Shown piece after piece: positions 23,925-35,824 of a stretch of DNA of 64,000 nt. This DNA is from Pomacea canaliculata (lineage: Eukaryota > Mollusca > Gastropoda > Architaenioglossa > Ampullariidae): NCBI RefSeq assembly GCF_003073045.1, contig NC_037596.1, positions 14,511,012-14,575,011 of the forward strand, written 5' to 3'. The notes beneath the pieces are model-generated. The model was not told where the DNA came from. It worked only from the letters and a program-made list of their open reading frames with translations, and did no database searches. The translations under genes were made by a program, and so were the position numbers. The number at the start of each line of letters is the position of its first letter. Within the stretch, counting starts at the first letter, position 1.

Positions 23925-24735
23925 ATGCCTCGTTTTAGTAGTTAATCTGAAATGTGAATAAACCGGAAGCTTTGTCGTCTAATGCCTCGTTTCAGCAGAT
24001 AACTGGAAAATATCGTCTGCCAGTAATACAAGTTCGTAATACAAGCTATCCGTTATAGACTGCTGGTTCCCTAACGTGCAGTGCCGCGTTGTCATGGTAG
24101 TTGGCCGGGCATTTGTGGTGATGGAAGCTTTCTCATGTCGTCCACAGTATGATATCCATGGGTGCCTGCAATCTGTGATGACTGAAAGGAGGTACCTCAT
24201 TAATGAATTGAAAGAACTTTTCTGGAAAGGTATTTGTTATTTATAGAAGTCATAATGTTTCCAAATAGTGATGACCTTAACTCCAGAACATATTGTTACC
24301 AGATATTTCTTGTGAGGATTTTTGACTTGACAAATAAATTTCATTTTACATAAGTGATTGTTTGAAATATGGAGTCGAAAATGTACAAATTATGCATTTA
24401 AACTTTTGCACAACGCTTTCTGTAATGTGTGTCCTTGCTGCTGCTCATTGTCTTTTAACTATCCCATTCATTCACACACACACACACACAAGAAAATTAC
24501 AATGTTGAGAAACAAATATTTTATTTGAACTTTTATTTCATTTTCAGAAGTCTATCAGATTCCACATGCGAGTGGTGCTGCCACGGGAACATGCGTAGGA
24601 CTGCAGTAAGCCCTCATGTTCAGCACCATCCGGTTGTCCAGGCCCCACCCCAGTTCTGCGGTTTCCCAGCATTCAGTGTGGTCGGGTGCAGGGAAGGAGG
24701 CATGTTGAGCCTGAGGTCGAACAGTTTGTTATTCA
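23925..24735. repeat. Segmental duplicate of 29690-30470 (direct)
   Basis: Shared blocks in the same order include CTGCTGGTTCCCTAACGTGC, a TGATATCCATGGGTGCCTGC segment, GGAGGTACCTCATTAATGAA, and the 3' flank and C-terminus of an arylsulfatase gene. The 23.9 kb copy breaks at a (TTC)n microsatellite at 24736. A second matching block, 21683-21890 versus 29507-29700, belongs to the same duplicated set but is separated here by about 2 kb of other elements. Confidence 0.8.
24626..24735 (-). pseudogene. Arylsulfatase C-terminal fragment
   Basis: Minus strand encodes FDLRLNMPPSLHPTTLNAG and KPQNWGGAWTTGWC before the stop, nearly identical to the last exon of the gene at 30355-32111. The upstream side runs directly into the (TTC)n microsatellite, so the rest of the exon is lost. 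Confidence 0.85.
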
Positions 24736-24835
24736 TTGCTTCTTCTTCTTCTTCTTTCTTCTTTCTTCTTTCTTTCTTCTTCTTCTTGTATTTCTTATTT
24801 CTTTCTTCTTCTTTCTTCTTTCCACCCTTTCTTCT
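24736..24835. repeat. (TTC)n microsatellite
   Basis: Interrupted TTC/TTTC tract at the breakpoint of the arylsulfatase duplicate. The long Phe/Ser/Leu-rich frames across it are artefacts. Confidence 0.9.
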
Positions 24836-24869
24836 TTCGTCTACTTCTTCTTGCTTTTCACTGCTGTTT

Positions 24870-27800
24870 TTCTCCAGTCTGGTTTATTAGTAATATCTAC
24901 TCTGCAGCACGGGTTTATACCAAGCAATTTCTTGGTCCTATATACTGAACTCTGTCTGCAGTCTGAATAGAACCTACCACGAGCTACGTGGACTTGTTTG
25001 CTTCTGTTATTGTTTTTTTTTTTTTCCCATTCTGGTCATGATTAGATTTACTCATTGTAGACATTTTCCCGTAAAGTTTTCTCTCCTAAGCCATCTGTTG
25101 AATACTTTTATTACAAGAGAGAGAGAGAGAGAGAGAGGGGGGGTTGAGGAGAACCAAACGATTGATCGAACAGCAGATGGGTTACTGTAAATGAAACACG
25201 GGTTAGTAGGTTAATCTAGCAGAAGTAGGTAAGTCTGAAGTCACCTATGTAATACATTATTTTTGAGAATGTGCAACAGATGGACTACTGTGACAGGACC
25301 AGTAGATGACTGGTCCAAGTGACAAGAGAGAGCGGGTCATGAGAACAGTATGTATTCCAACCTCATTGACATCTATAGGACTCGAGACCTTCTTACAGAC
25401 AATAAAGAGTTAAGTGTTAATGTATATGGGGGCATCCTTCTGCCGTGTTGGGTTCAATGTTCACAGAAGTTTATTCTTCCCTTTACAATTATCTGTAAAA
25501 AATTATCCTCTACAAACTGAACTCAATCATGGCAACCTTTTGTTGATACGAGGAGTGATTGTGTGCAAACATCACTTATTTCTGCAGTCGAGCTGACAGA
25601 CAGTGAAAACTGTACGGGCTTGTAATTATAAACATCGGCAATATACCCACGGGTAAAATCTATCCTAACTTGTGCAGAAAATTAGCTGTAAGGTGAACCT
25701 AAAAACATAACCAAATCTTGTTATCCACCTGTAAAATTAAAGAGATATGCGGAACCAGCTGATTATCTTGACAAGCGACAAAACTTTCACGAGCCACTAA
25801 ACAAGTGAAGTTACCTAACACACCTGCACTGCTAGAATTCCAATAAAGATGTCATTTCTCTTCGTTTTCTGGTCAAAGGTTGAAGCAAGAAATCTACAAC
25901 TAAAATAAGAATTTTAAAATAGAAAATTAGCAATCAGTTGCCTGTCATATTTATTCTAAACACATGATGTTATCAAATATTGTAAGCTTAATTTCTGTTT
26001 GTTAAGAATCATTATCATCAAAGAAGAAAACTGAAGGGTTCGATGTTAAATGGCTCATTCCGTTTTGTATTTAAGGCACATTATTAGTTGAAGTACAACG
26101 ATCATGTCAACAGTTATTCGCCGAGTGGCTACTTTCAACATACGTTGCTGTCGCTGTCAAGGGTGTCCTCTCTTTCAGGCGATACCCAGAAAATCAAACT
26201 TCCGATTAATATTGGGCTTAATATATTTATTTCTGAGATAAATTACTTCTCATAGTGCGCTTCATAGAGGATGTACAATTTTTTTTAATGGATTTTGTCA
26301 GTGAAGACTGATTCACAGTTTGGCCAGACTTGACTGGTCATGACAGTTATCGTATGAGCAATGTTCACGGAAAAGAACTGCTCACTTTTAAGAATTGTTT
26401 TCGTGATAACCTTAACTCTAGAAAACAAACAACAAAAACTCTATACACCACGTCCCACCTGTGGAATATCGTGTTTCTGTTGAAACAGTACCCTCAGCAT
26501 CTGTTTCACATGTGCCATATATCTCCACACGGTGCTGTGAGCAAGTCTGTCAGGGTTCACAAGGCATACTTTCCGTCAGCTTTCTGTGTTGTTCTCCTGA
26601 TGACGTACGAGTAAAATGGCAGAAGGAACAGCAAAAGGTGTAAAATAATCATAATTAATCGTATTACAATCAGCGTATCTCTTTACTGAAGTCATTATCG
26701 AATCTTTTCTTCGCAGAAAATGAAAACTGAGTTAATTAATGATCTAAAGTAAATAGCGATGAATTATATTTATATGAATTAATTTTATTAGTGAACTAAC
26801 GATATCAGAGAGAGAGAGAGACAAAGACCCCATTGTTGGAGATGCTGTCACAAACATTAAGGTCATCTATTTGAGGATTTGTCGGGTCGCCATCAGCAAT
26901 GTTGTAAATTCGCAGGTTGTCACTCAGTCACCTTTGTGCCCATGTGAACATTAACCTTGTGAATGTTAGTCTCTTGTAATGTTTCTCTTCATTTAAAATA
27001 ACACGAAAAAACATGAAATAGAAAACTCCCATCACAGTAATTAAATAGCAGCAGCTATTGTAGGTCTAAGACTCCATGACAACTTTGTCAATGTTTTCAT
27101 TAGTTACCTTCATGTTTGCTCCACTGTTGTGACAGCGTATGACATCATTTTATAAATTTTGATGTAATGAGTTGTGGTGGGTGTCGTCTTGTTTCCGTAC
27201 GACTAGCGTCTTGTGTCTGACGTCTTGTGTGCGTCAGTTGTTCCACGTCACTTGTAGCAGAAAAAGACGTCATATATAATAATAATCGCAGTCGCTCTTT
27301 AATGTCCAAGTTAGAGGGGAAAACATCAATCTTCGTCCGCCATCTTCTCTATATAACTCTCCCAGTGACTTTCCTTTGATTTTCTGCCTCTTCGAATCGA
27401 TTCACCTACAAGTCTCTTCATCCTCATCGTCATCAGAAGGGGGCTCAGGGTTAGGGTTGTATGGTGTGTGTGTAATACGTCATGCACTGATACCTAGAAC
27501 ACCCACACTTTGTCAGACAACATACCCATGAGTTAGAATGGTTCAGGGAGGACATTGTGGGTCACATGGCCAGACAGCAACGCACGAGGTCCAGAAACTG
27601 TGGTATGGTGTTGGACATGCCATTCACGAGCTTGGTGATGGCTTCCTCGCGTATGGAAAAGTGGTCAGAGCTGTAATCTGTGTACACTCACATCCGGTTG
27701 AGTGATCTATATTGAAGTCGATGCCTGTCCTTATAATGTCACCAATATCCAAGTATATTTTCTCACTTCCACAAAGGAAGAAAACAACGTGTCGGTCAGT

Positions 27801-28300
27801 CGGTAGGTCCGTCCTTCCGTCCACCCATACCATGTGACTTACGTATGTCGCACGTTTGATTAACCACGGCTACTGAAGCGTGTAACTTCAACAGAGGAAA
27901 ACATACGTCACAGCTGGGGTGTGGTGTATGGTATGAGAAATGAAGCATGAAGATGTAAGAACAATTATGTCCCTTTCCCTTGTCAGCAGTATTCGAAAAT
28001 CTTTAATGTGCACCCAACGGACTTTCCCCAGAAAAGAGCTTTCGTGACAATGCGTTTGTCTGACAGAAGGTGTTGTGTATACAGTCTTCACTCAACCATA
28101 AAAACATTATTCAAGGAACGGGTTTACAAAAGAATCCCATGTGTTGCGCAGTCCTACATCAGTTATTTCGCTTACAGATTGGTTGATTACGCACAACATT
28201 GTCTTTTATTTTCCAGATATTGACAGAAACTGTAGACACCTTTCGTGACGTCAGTGGGGTGTCCATTGTTTTTCTAGGATGAAGGAATCATGGGATAAGC
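24870..28300. repeat. Mosaic repeat block shared with 37.6-40.2, 48.5-51.9 and 59.3-62.5 kb
   Basis: Blocks include the CAAGCAATTTCTTGGT segment near 24930, the CTTCTTACAGACAATAAAG segment near 25390, the CAGTTATCGTATGAGCAATG segment near 26343, and the TTAACCACGGCTACTGAAGC segment near 27858. The last two also occur near 59870, 48490 and 37700 in inverted order, and the first recurs near 39450, 51127 and 60530. No coding capacity was found. The stretch 25600-26150 has no block of its own that I could identify. Confidence 0.75.
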
Positions 28301-28429
28301 ACGACGTATGCACGATAAGTGCGACTGGTTATTTCAAAAAATACAGACATGAAAGGGTGGTAAGACGGAGTTTCTAAAGCAGTAAATGTGTGAATAATGA
28401 TATTAATAAAATATTAGTAGATTAATAAA

Positions 28430-28870
28430 ATAAAGTCACATTAAACAACTCCGCATGTTTGTCCACTCAGGGTCTGAATAACTTGAGGGCATTGACACCA
28501 AAGCTAACATCTCTTTTATCGCTAAATGACAAAAACAGTTAGCAGAAATTAATGTCCAACAGGGAAAAAGCCGACATGTTGCGTTCGTTAGAGCAAAGTA
28601 AAAACCTGAAACTACATCACTGATTTAACCCGAACCAGTCTGTAAATGTCTGATGTTTAAGAACCTTACACTGGCTAAGTCAGAATAATCAAAGTTCTTG
28701 TTCGAACTTGACTAACATTCGTAAATGATGTGCTCACAAATTATGTGAAGTACAATCTGTGAATATTATTTTTTTGGAAACCACCTGTTTCACATCTCGG
28801 TAGATTTAACTATAACTCGTATAAATAATTTCATTATACCCAAATGCAAAATGCAATATTCTACGAATTC
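28430..28870. repeat. Inverted copy of the arylsulfatase A/B 3' flank
   Basis: The segment containing AACTCCGCATGTTTGTCCAC and the TAAATGTCTGATGTTTAAGA region is the reverse complement of 46990-47480 and 58690-59160, which lie downstream of the duplicated genes. Confidence 0.75.
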
Positions 28871-28989
28871 TCAATTCTTAGGCCTCAAGAGTTTTTGCAA
28901 TTCTTTGTCCCAACCAACCAACTAGAGATACTACATTTTGACTGGTTTTAAAATAAATAAAAGAAACAATCCTGAAACATCCTATAAAT

Positions 28990-29485
28990 TGTCAGTTGAT
29001 GTAACGGAACTTGGGGTTTTAGTTACAGAATGCAGTGATTACTAGCTAGATGTTTAGCAAGACGCCAGCTATCATGATCTTAAAATATTAGCAAGAGATT
29101 GGAGAGTCCTCATAAAGAAAGATATGAGTTTTTTCATTATAGTTCTTGGAGGGGTGGTTTGTTTATTTCTTTAATTAAAAAAGAGAAGGTAGCTGTTCTC
29201 TATAATATGGGGTTCATACTAATTTAATCTTGCAAGAATTACAAGTACCCGATTCTACAACGAGTAGCCGGTGGCAACGGGACTATTGAGGGTATAGACG
29301 GCCTTAACGTTTGTGACAACATCTCTGCTAATTGCAAGAATTTGTATCAATGACAAGAAAAATCGTTTTGCAATCCGTTACAAAAATTACAGTCTGATAT
29401 GGAATAGGCCAGTATCTCTCGCTCTCTCTCAGTGTTGATATGGTTGTGTATGGCGAAGCTGGTAGATATCCCCTGTACATAAATA
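28990..29485. repeat. Left arm of a long inverted repeat (partner 33525-34015)
   Basis: The order of TAACGGAACTTGGGGTTTTA, GATGTTTAGCAAGACGCCAG, the AAAAAGAGAAGGTAGCTGTT segment and the CCCCTGTACATAAATAC segment is found in reverse complement at 33525-34015. The arms are about 0.5 kb and flank the complete arylsulfatase gene at 30.4-32.1 kb. Confidence 0.75.
29265..29412 (+). pseudogene. Decayed arylsulfatase exon 2
   Basis: Plus strand encodes RVAGGNGTIEGIDGLNV with DNISAN, matching RVAGGKGTIPGIDGLNLWES of the intact gene. It then loses frame with a stop, although the nucleotide match continues through the region encoding YKNY-LTWNRP. It lies inside the inverted-repeat arm. Confidence 0.75.
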
Positions 29486-30264
29486 CATAAAATTCTGGCT
29501 AGACATTCTTAACGACTCTATACATACTTTCAACAGAACCTAAAAGTTTCTCACCTACACAATTTTTATGCAAAATGCATCAAAGTTTATTCCTTTGTAT
29601 CAAGGGCGTATATAGGTGGACTGCTGTCTGTCTGCCAAGACCAACTCTCAACCTTTTGCGAAGATATATGCTGTTAGTCTGCGAGCCGTAACGAAGAATG
29701 TGAATAAACCGAAAGCTTTTTCGTCTAATGCTACGTTTCAGCAGTTAACTGGAAAAAAATCGTCTGGCAGCAGTCCAGTAATACAAGTTCGTGGTGAGTA
29801 CAGTTATCTGTTATAGACTGCTGGTTCCCTAACGTGCAGTGCCGCGTTGTCATGATAGTTGGCCGGGCATTTGTGGCGATTTAAGCTTTCTCATGTCGTC
29901 CACAGTATGATATCCATGGGTGCCTGCAATCTGTGATGACTGAAAGGAGGTACCTCATTAATGAATTGAAAGAACTTTTCTGGAAAGGTATTTGTTATTT
30001 ATAGAAGTCATAATGTTTCCAAACAGTGATGACCTTAACTCAATAATCATAATTCATGGTATTGGCTTGACTAATAAATTTCATTTTACATAAGTGATTG
30101 CTTGAAACATGGAGTTGAAAATGTACAAATTATGCATTTAAACTTTTGCACAACGCTTTCTGTAATGTGTGTTCTTCCTGCTGCTGCTCATTGTCTTTTA
30201 ACTATCCCATTCACTCACACACATAAGGTAATTTCAATGTTGACAAACAAATATTTTATTTGAA

Positions 30265-30275
30265 CTTTTATTTCA
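30265..30275 (-). terminator. Candidate polyadenylation signal
   Basis: AATAAA on the minus strand about 80-90 bp downstream of the stop of the arylsulfatase gene; a second AATAAA lies about 15 bp further on. Distance is typical for a metazoan 3' UTR. Confidence 0.45.
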
Positions 30276-30354
30276 TTTTCAGAAGTCTATCAGATTCCAC
30301 ATGCGAGTGGTGCTGCCACGGGAACATGCGTAGGACTGCAGTAAGTCCTCATGG

Positions 30355-32111
30355 TCAGCACCATCCGGTTGTCCAGGCCCCACCCCAGTTCTGCGGTTTC
30401 CCAGCATCCAGTGTGGTCGGGTGCAGGGAAGGTGGCATGTTGAGCCTGAGGTCCAACAGTTTGTTCTTCATGTACGTGAGGACACTCTTCACGTTTGACC
30501 GATTGCTGATGTCCGTCGTCTCCGTGGGGTCAGCGGCGAGGTCAAACAGCAAGTACACCTTGGAGTAATTTGACGAAGGAGGGGCGTCTACACCAGGTGG
30601 AGGATTGTACCAGCCGGCTACAGAATACAGTAAGGTTCACAAGTATGTTATTCAAATAACAGAGACACACACACACAAGGATTGGAAGAACGAAAAAGGT
30701 TAGTACACAGAGTGGGTGATCCTGGCCTGTTCCATGTCAGCTTGTAATTTTTGAAACGGATTGCAGAACGATTTGTGGTGTCACTGAGGTTGTAGACAAA
30801 TTCCTGCCGTGGACTTGCTCCATTGGTGGAGATGCTTTCCCAGAGATTAAGGCCGTCTATACCCGGAATGGTTCCTTTACCACCAGCTACTCGTTGCAGA
30901 GTCGGGTGCCTGTGTATTTGTCAAGGTAAAACAGTTTTTAATATAGAAACAGCCACGTTCTCTATTTGATTAACGATAAAGGCAGTACAGATCCAAATAT
31001 TAATTTTAATTCCTGAATCAACGTATAGTTATCAATTATTAATATATATCAACACATACAAAAAGGAAATTATTCTATTATTATATAACTGTATATCAAT
31101 ACATCCAAAAAGGAAATTGTTAAATCTTTCTCCAATTAAAACTTACCAATCAACGGCGTGCACAATTCCACTGTAGGATGTGTTGCCATTCAGCAGTGTC
31201 TTGCTGTAGAGGAAACTCAAGACTTTGGTTCCTCCTTCCCACAGAGTCTTTTTGCCCCCCCTCAACGGCCAGTTGCTGGAGGCTACGTTGACGGGCCCGC
31301 CGTTGTCCGAGGTGAAGACGATGAGCAGGTTGTCCATGTAGCCCCGGTCTTCCAGCTCGCGCGTGATGTTACCGATGCCCTCGTCCATGGCCGCTGCAAT
31401 CCCACAACGCGTCTTCCGGTCTTCTGACGTGATGACGTGTGAGCAAAATGTGTTGACGTAGTGTTCAGGCACCTGCAATGGCTCGTGTATGGCTTGATAA
31501 GCCAGGTAGAGGAAGAGAGGCTGGGATAGATTGTGGGTCTGTAAAATGTCGATGGTTCTCTGAGTGTGTAGGTATGTGGAATAGGTGCCATTGGCGGACC
31601 ACGCAGGTGTGTTGTTGAAGGAGAGGTCATAGCCGTTCCAACTACTATTATGGTAAAAATGGTCTGAGGCGCCGTGGTACATACCGTAGAAGGTGTCGAA
31701 CCCTCTGCCAATAGGTGTCATTTCCGGACGACAAAATCCCAGGTGCCACTTGCCCACCATGTGCGTGGCGTAACCGAGCTCCTTCATACTCTGCGGCAAC
31801 ATCTTCTTGTCAAGGGGCACGGAAATGTTCATAATACCTCGAAATCCATCGTCTTGAATGCCCATGCGGTACGGGTAGATACCCGTCATGAATGCAGTTC
31901 TGGAAGGGGTGCATGACGGCCCTGCATACGCGTTGGTCAGCTCCACCCCGTTCGCCCTCAGGCGGTCTATGTTCGGGGTGTACATCTCAGGATCTTTCCA
32001 CCCGACGTCGGAATAGCCCAAATCGTCGACGACGATCAACAGGATATGGGGAATCGAGGCTGTTGTTAATGACGAGGATACCATGAAGACGAGAAACGCT
32101 TGCAGTTGCAT
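30355..32111 (-). CDS. Arylsulfatase (arylsulfatase B-like), complete, 3 coding exons
   Basis: Exons on the minus strand are 32111-31147, 30909-30707 and 30617-30355. Phases join exactly and the total is 476 residues, slightly shorter than vertebrate arylsulfatase B. Residues 1-18 form a signal peptide (LQAFLVFMVSSSL). IVVDDLGYSDVG supplies metal-binding Asp29 and Asp30. Cys67 in CTPSR is the canonical site converted to formylglycine. GKWHLG has Lys121 and His123, and TSDNGG is the distal metal motif. NWPLRGGKKTLWEGG, IPGIDGLNLWESIS and LFDLAADPTETTDISNR are typical of the arylsulfatase B branch. The predicted product is a secreted or lysosomal enzyme that hydrolyses sulfate esters, perhaps on sulfated glycans; substrate cannot be told. 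Exon 2 uses donor CTGT|GTACTA at 30705-30706. No inactivating change is visible, so this is the only clearly intact arylsulfatase gene in the window. Confidence 0.93.
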
Positions 32112-32910
32112 GTTAGATCAAAGACTCGTATCCTGGAGCAATGACAAATATCAATTAACCTTTTGCATCGGAGAGTTGACTTCTTTAGGTAATGAAATTT
32201 ATTCTGTCGTGTGTATGTCCGACTTCCCTCTCTGGATTTTCGAAGTTACACATAGTGGCTAAAATGTTGTCATGGAGATAAAATTTGCTTACTGGTCGTA
32301 AATTTATCGAAACTTTTGAATGACGACTTTTTACTTTTAAAAATGTATTTCATTTCACTGTATCTTAGAGAAATACAAATAACAGTAACAATGTTCACGC
32401 AAAAATACACCATCCCGCAAAAACACCCAAAAACAAAAGCCACACACACAGACACACGCACAAACACGCACGCACAGTTTCAAGTATATTTTTTACTATT
32501 TTTAAGTTCAACAGAAGAAAAAAATGAAATTCTCTGGGTGGATGATATATTAACTGTTTGACATGCATTGTTCTTACATTCCTAATCTTGTAAATAAAAT
32601 TGTACATAAAATGGGCCAAAGGGCCAATCAATCTTTTGTAATATAGGTACTAAAAAGGACTTAAAGGCTTCAGAGGAGAGAAACGTATTACATCTATCTA
32701 TGACCAAAATATAAAAATAAAATAAAGAGAAGAAAATCATCCACGCACCTTGTAAGAGATTGTAGTTGCTAATAAAACTGCAAATTTCCCGTGAGAACCA
32801 GTATCTTACATATAAACACTTATTATTCTCTTATTTGTCTGAGCTAATTTTTTTTAACTCCCAAAATAGCATTTGATAAATATCCAAGTGGTTACAAACT
32901 ATGTACTTAC

Positions 32911-32942
32911 GATCTGGCTCATCCAAAAGGAGTTCCAGTGCT
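32911..32942 (-). promoter_or_regulatory. Probable non-coding first exon of the arylsulfatase gene
   Basis: About 30 bp downstream of a TATA motif the minus strand has GATGAGCCAGATC followed by donor GTAAGTACAT (gt at 32909-32910). An acceptor (TTGCTCCAG) at 32133-32134 lies 21 bp before the ATG, giving a 5' UTR intron of about 0.78 kb. The same arrangement occurs in the duplicated genes at 42.6 and 54.3 kb. Confidence 0.5.
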
Positions 32943-32966
32943 GTCCGTGCTATTTGCACTGATGCT

Positions 32967-32973
32967 CTTTATA
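32967..32973 (-). promoter_or_regulatory. TATA box
   Basis: TATAAAG on the minus strand, about 30 bp upstream of the inferred transcription start and non-coding exon. Confidence 0.5.
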
Positions 32974-33524
32974 CTTCTCAGTCGTTACTTGTTATGAGGT
33001 GAGTGGCCAGGAAATCAATGGGACCTCGAACTGTCAGCCAATGAAGTTCGTGGAGGCAGGGGGTAGTATGGTCTGCTTGTCGCCTGCTAGACACACAATT
33101 CTGAGATCTTTGAAGATTGTGCGGTAGGGACATCGACAGATAGAGAGATTGTATTAACCAAGCCAGGACAACACAAACGCAGACACAGCAAGAAGGATCC
33201 AATGTGTCTTATTCATAAAGAATGATGGACATGCACACTATATCTTTTTAAAGTTGAAATTTTTACATTTCAGAATAAATCCCTTTTACATAACTGGTTA
33301 AAATGTATTGATAATAACATCAGAGTTTCGTGTAAGTAGATGCCACAGAATTAAGAAGCAAATGAAGTAAACCCCTGGTTGACCCACACTCTCCCCGATC
33401 CATTTTCAGATACCACTTTGTTTATGCTCTTTAAGTTGATTTCCCAGACTCATGCTTTTAGTGAAGCAATTCGTCAGCTTTTCTACAAAGTCTTGTCATG
33501 AGAAGGTTAAGAACGTATAGCCAC

Positions 33525-34015
33525 AATTTTCTGTAGGTATTTATGTACAGGGGATACCTACCAGCTTCACCATACACAACCATATCAACAGTGGGAGAGA
33601 GAGAGATATACATACATTGATTTGTTGATCATGGTCTATTCCATGTCAGATTGTAATTTTTGTAACGGATTGCGAAACGATTTTTCTTGATACAAAATCT
33701 TGCTATTAGCGGAGATGTTGTCCCAAAAGTTAAGGTCGTCTATACCCTCAATAGCCCCGTCGGGAACCTGTGATTCTTGCAAGATTAAAATAGAATGAAC
33801 CCCATGTGATAGAGAACAGCTACCTTCTCTTTTTTTAATTAAAGAAATAAACAAACCACCTCTCCAAGAACTTTAATGAAAAACTCATATCTTTCTTTAC
33901 GAGGGCTTTCCAATCTCTTGCTAATATTTTAAGATCAGGATGGCTGGCGTCTTGCTAAACATCTAGCTAGTAGTCACTGCATTCTGTAACTAAAACCCCA
34001 AGTTCCGTTATATCA
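33525..34015. repeat. Right arm of the long inverted repeat (partner 28990-29485)
   Basis: Reverse complement of 28990-29485 over most of its length, including a GA-rich run and the region encoding a decayed arylsulfatase exon. Confidence 0.75.
33640..33790 (-). pseudogene. Decayed arylsulfatase exon 2
   Basis: Minus strand encodes PDGAIEGIDDLNFWDNISAN, equivalent to IPGIDGLNLWESISTN of the intact gene. A short deletion and frame change follow, although the nucleotide sequence for RFAIRYKNY-LTWNRP is still recognisable. It is the inverted partner of the fragment at 29265-29412. Confidence 0.78.
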
Positions 34016-34158
34016 ACTCAGCAAACAAAATGAAAGGAACAAAAAGAACTAAATTCGACACCGAAATGAAGCTTTTACTGCTTCATTAAATATTTTCTAT
34101 TAAAATAAACCACACTATACTTACAAAGTCTTGCCATAAATTGTGTATGCATTTATAG

Positions 34159-34346
34159 TGTTCGACGTGGAGAACGACCCTCACGAAATGAACGATCTGG
34201 TTAAAGACCTGCAATACGCCCAACAGATGAGCATCGTGATGAATTATTTCAACATGCAGAACAACATGGAGAAGGCGAGAAGAATATCTGATCAGATCTC
34301 AGCTACGGATCCCAACAGGCCTGGTGGTGGTGCAGACTGGAACTAA
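34159..34346 (+). pseudogene. Diverged arylsulfatase C-terminal exon fragment
   Basis: Frame reads VFDVENDPHEMNDLVKDLQ, then MSIVMNYFNMQNNMEKARR and ends GGGADWN and a stop. It corresponds to residues from LFDLNNDPYEINDL onward in the 42.6 kb gene but lacks the WTPGWC terminus. The upstream half of the exon is absent. Confidence 0.75.
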
Positions 34347-34519
34347 GCGTTTGTCTGTTTGTACAAGTGTTTTTGTAGGAGTTTCAAATGAAAAATTTTG
34401 TTTTTTCCTTATACTCTAAGAAAGATGCGGTTTTAATGCAGGCAAAGGGAAGAAACCCCTTTAGAGTTATAGATGTTCATCCGCAGTAGGTTCCCTTGAG
34501 AAGTCAACCGTCGATATAA
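34316..34519 (+). repeat. Direct repeat, 204 bp (copy 1 of 2)
   Basis: Apparently identical to 35621-35824, offset exactly 1305 bp. It covers the end of the arylsulfatase fragment and its 3' flank (CAGGCCTGGTGGTGGTGCAG to the CGTCGATATAA end). Confidence 0.9.
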
Positions 34520-35620
34520 CTCATTGCTTACTGGGGCGATTTTGGAGCTCAACTCCCCCCGTACGCACGGAAATTCACCAATTTCAAAAAATCATAAAAA
34601 AATAACTGTTAGAGATAGAAAAAAAATTTAAACTAAAAATACAAGATCAAACAGTGTGAAACACAACTGTTTACATTTGAATCCTTCATGAACAGTCACT
34701 TATTAGGTAATCCAAAGCAAATTAGGTAGGTATCATGGAATTTAAAAAAAAAATTCAAACAGGGTTGCGCAGGATATATCATGCTAGCACAAGTTACACT
34801 GCCAGGAATCACACTTTGATAACCGCATATAAACTTGAAATGAATAAACATTGTTCTTGTCCAAAAAAAATCAGATTGATGCATTTAATAATATTATTAT
34901 CGGTACGCAAAGAAGGTACAGAGCCGCGTGACGACGCTTCACGACGGAGCACCGAATGCCTACAAAGCAAATGTTCACCGGTGTTTTAAAAAAATTATAT
35001 CTGTTAAACTACACAAACGACAAATATATGCGATACGCCTTTTAAAAGAGCTTCTTAAAAACATTTGCGTGGTGTTAAATTCAAGAATTATAGGTTCTGA
35101 TTTCTTGTAGTAAGCTCACATCAAAGATAGTAACTGTATTGGGCAGATTTTTTCCAAACGTATCGGAAGGTCACACAAGACAGAAATTAAGAAAAAATTT
35201 TTTACATAATATATACAAGCATAAAGTACCAACCAAAATCATATTTTATTTGAATATACATTAGAATTTAGATATTACTTACTGTTTACTTCTCATTTTC
35301 TGTTGTTTGAGAACAAATCCACGTCAAATCGAGTGACCCCCCAACGAATGTAATATGGCGCCCTAGTAAACGAAACATAATAGTGGAATTTACACGAGGT
35401 AACACACGATTGGTTGACCTTTTCACCCTTTAAAGGGAAGTAATCGCTGGAGGAACAAGTCCTAAAGGTTCCCGTGTTTTCTCCCTTATTTATTCGTTCA
35501 TTTACGCGCAGGGTTGCGAATTGTACTATGACACCATAGCATCCATCCTATGCGATGGATGCGTATTACCAGAGAGAAGCCGTTTTGGCGACGCCGGTGA
35601 TGGATACGTAAGGAATGTGC
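34520..35620. other. 1.1-kb segment between the 204-bp direct repeats
   Basis: No gene or known element seen. Copy 2 of the direct repeat continues into the normal arylsulfatase 3' flank (AAGGAGG, then ATCAGAACCTACC), whereas copy 1 does not. This segment was therefore inserted or duplicated into the flank. Confidence 0.6.
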
Positions 35621-35824
35621 CAGGCCTGGTGGTGGTGCAGACTGGAACTAAGCGTTTGTCTGTTTGTACAAGTGTTTTTGTAGGAGTTTCAAATGAAAAA
35701 TTTTGTTTTTTCCTTATACTCTAAGAAAGATGCGGTTTTAATGCAGGCAAAGGGAAGAAACCCCTTTAGAGTTATAGATGTTCATCCGCAGTAGGTTCCC
35801 TTGAGAAGTCAACCGTCGATATAA
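35621..35824 (+). repeat. Direct repeat, 204 bp (copy 2 of 2)
   Basis: Partner of 34316-34519. It continues into flank sequence also found at 47560-47740 and, inverted, at 63010-63200. Confidence 0.9.

Noticed and set aside
30260..30568. Plus-strand frame of 102 residues (and its duplicate at 24525)
   Set aside because: Shadow of the arylsulfatase last exon on the minus strand.
31158..32086. Plus-strand and other minus-strand frames over the arylsulfatase first exon
   Set aside because: Shadows of the real 322-codon frame.
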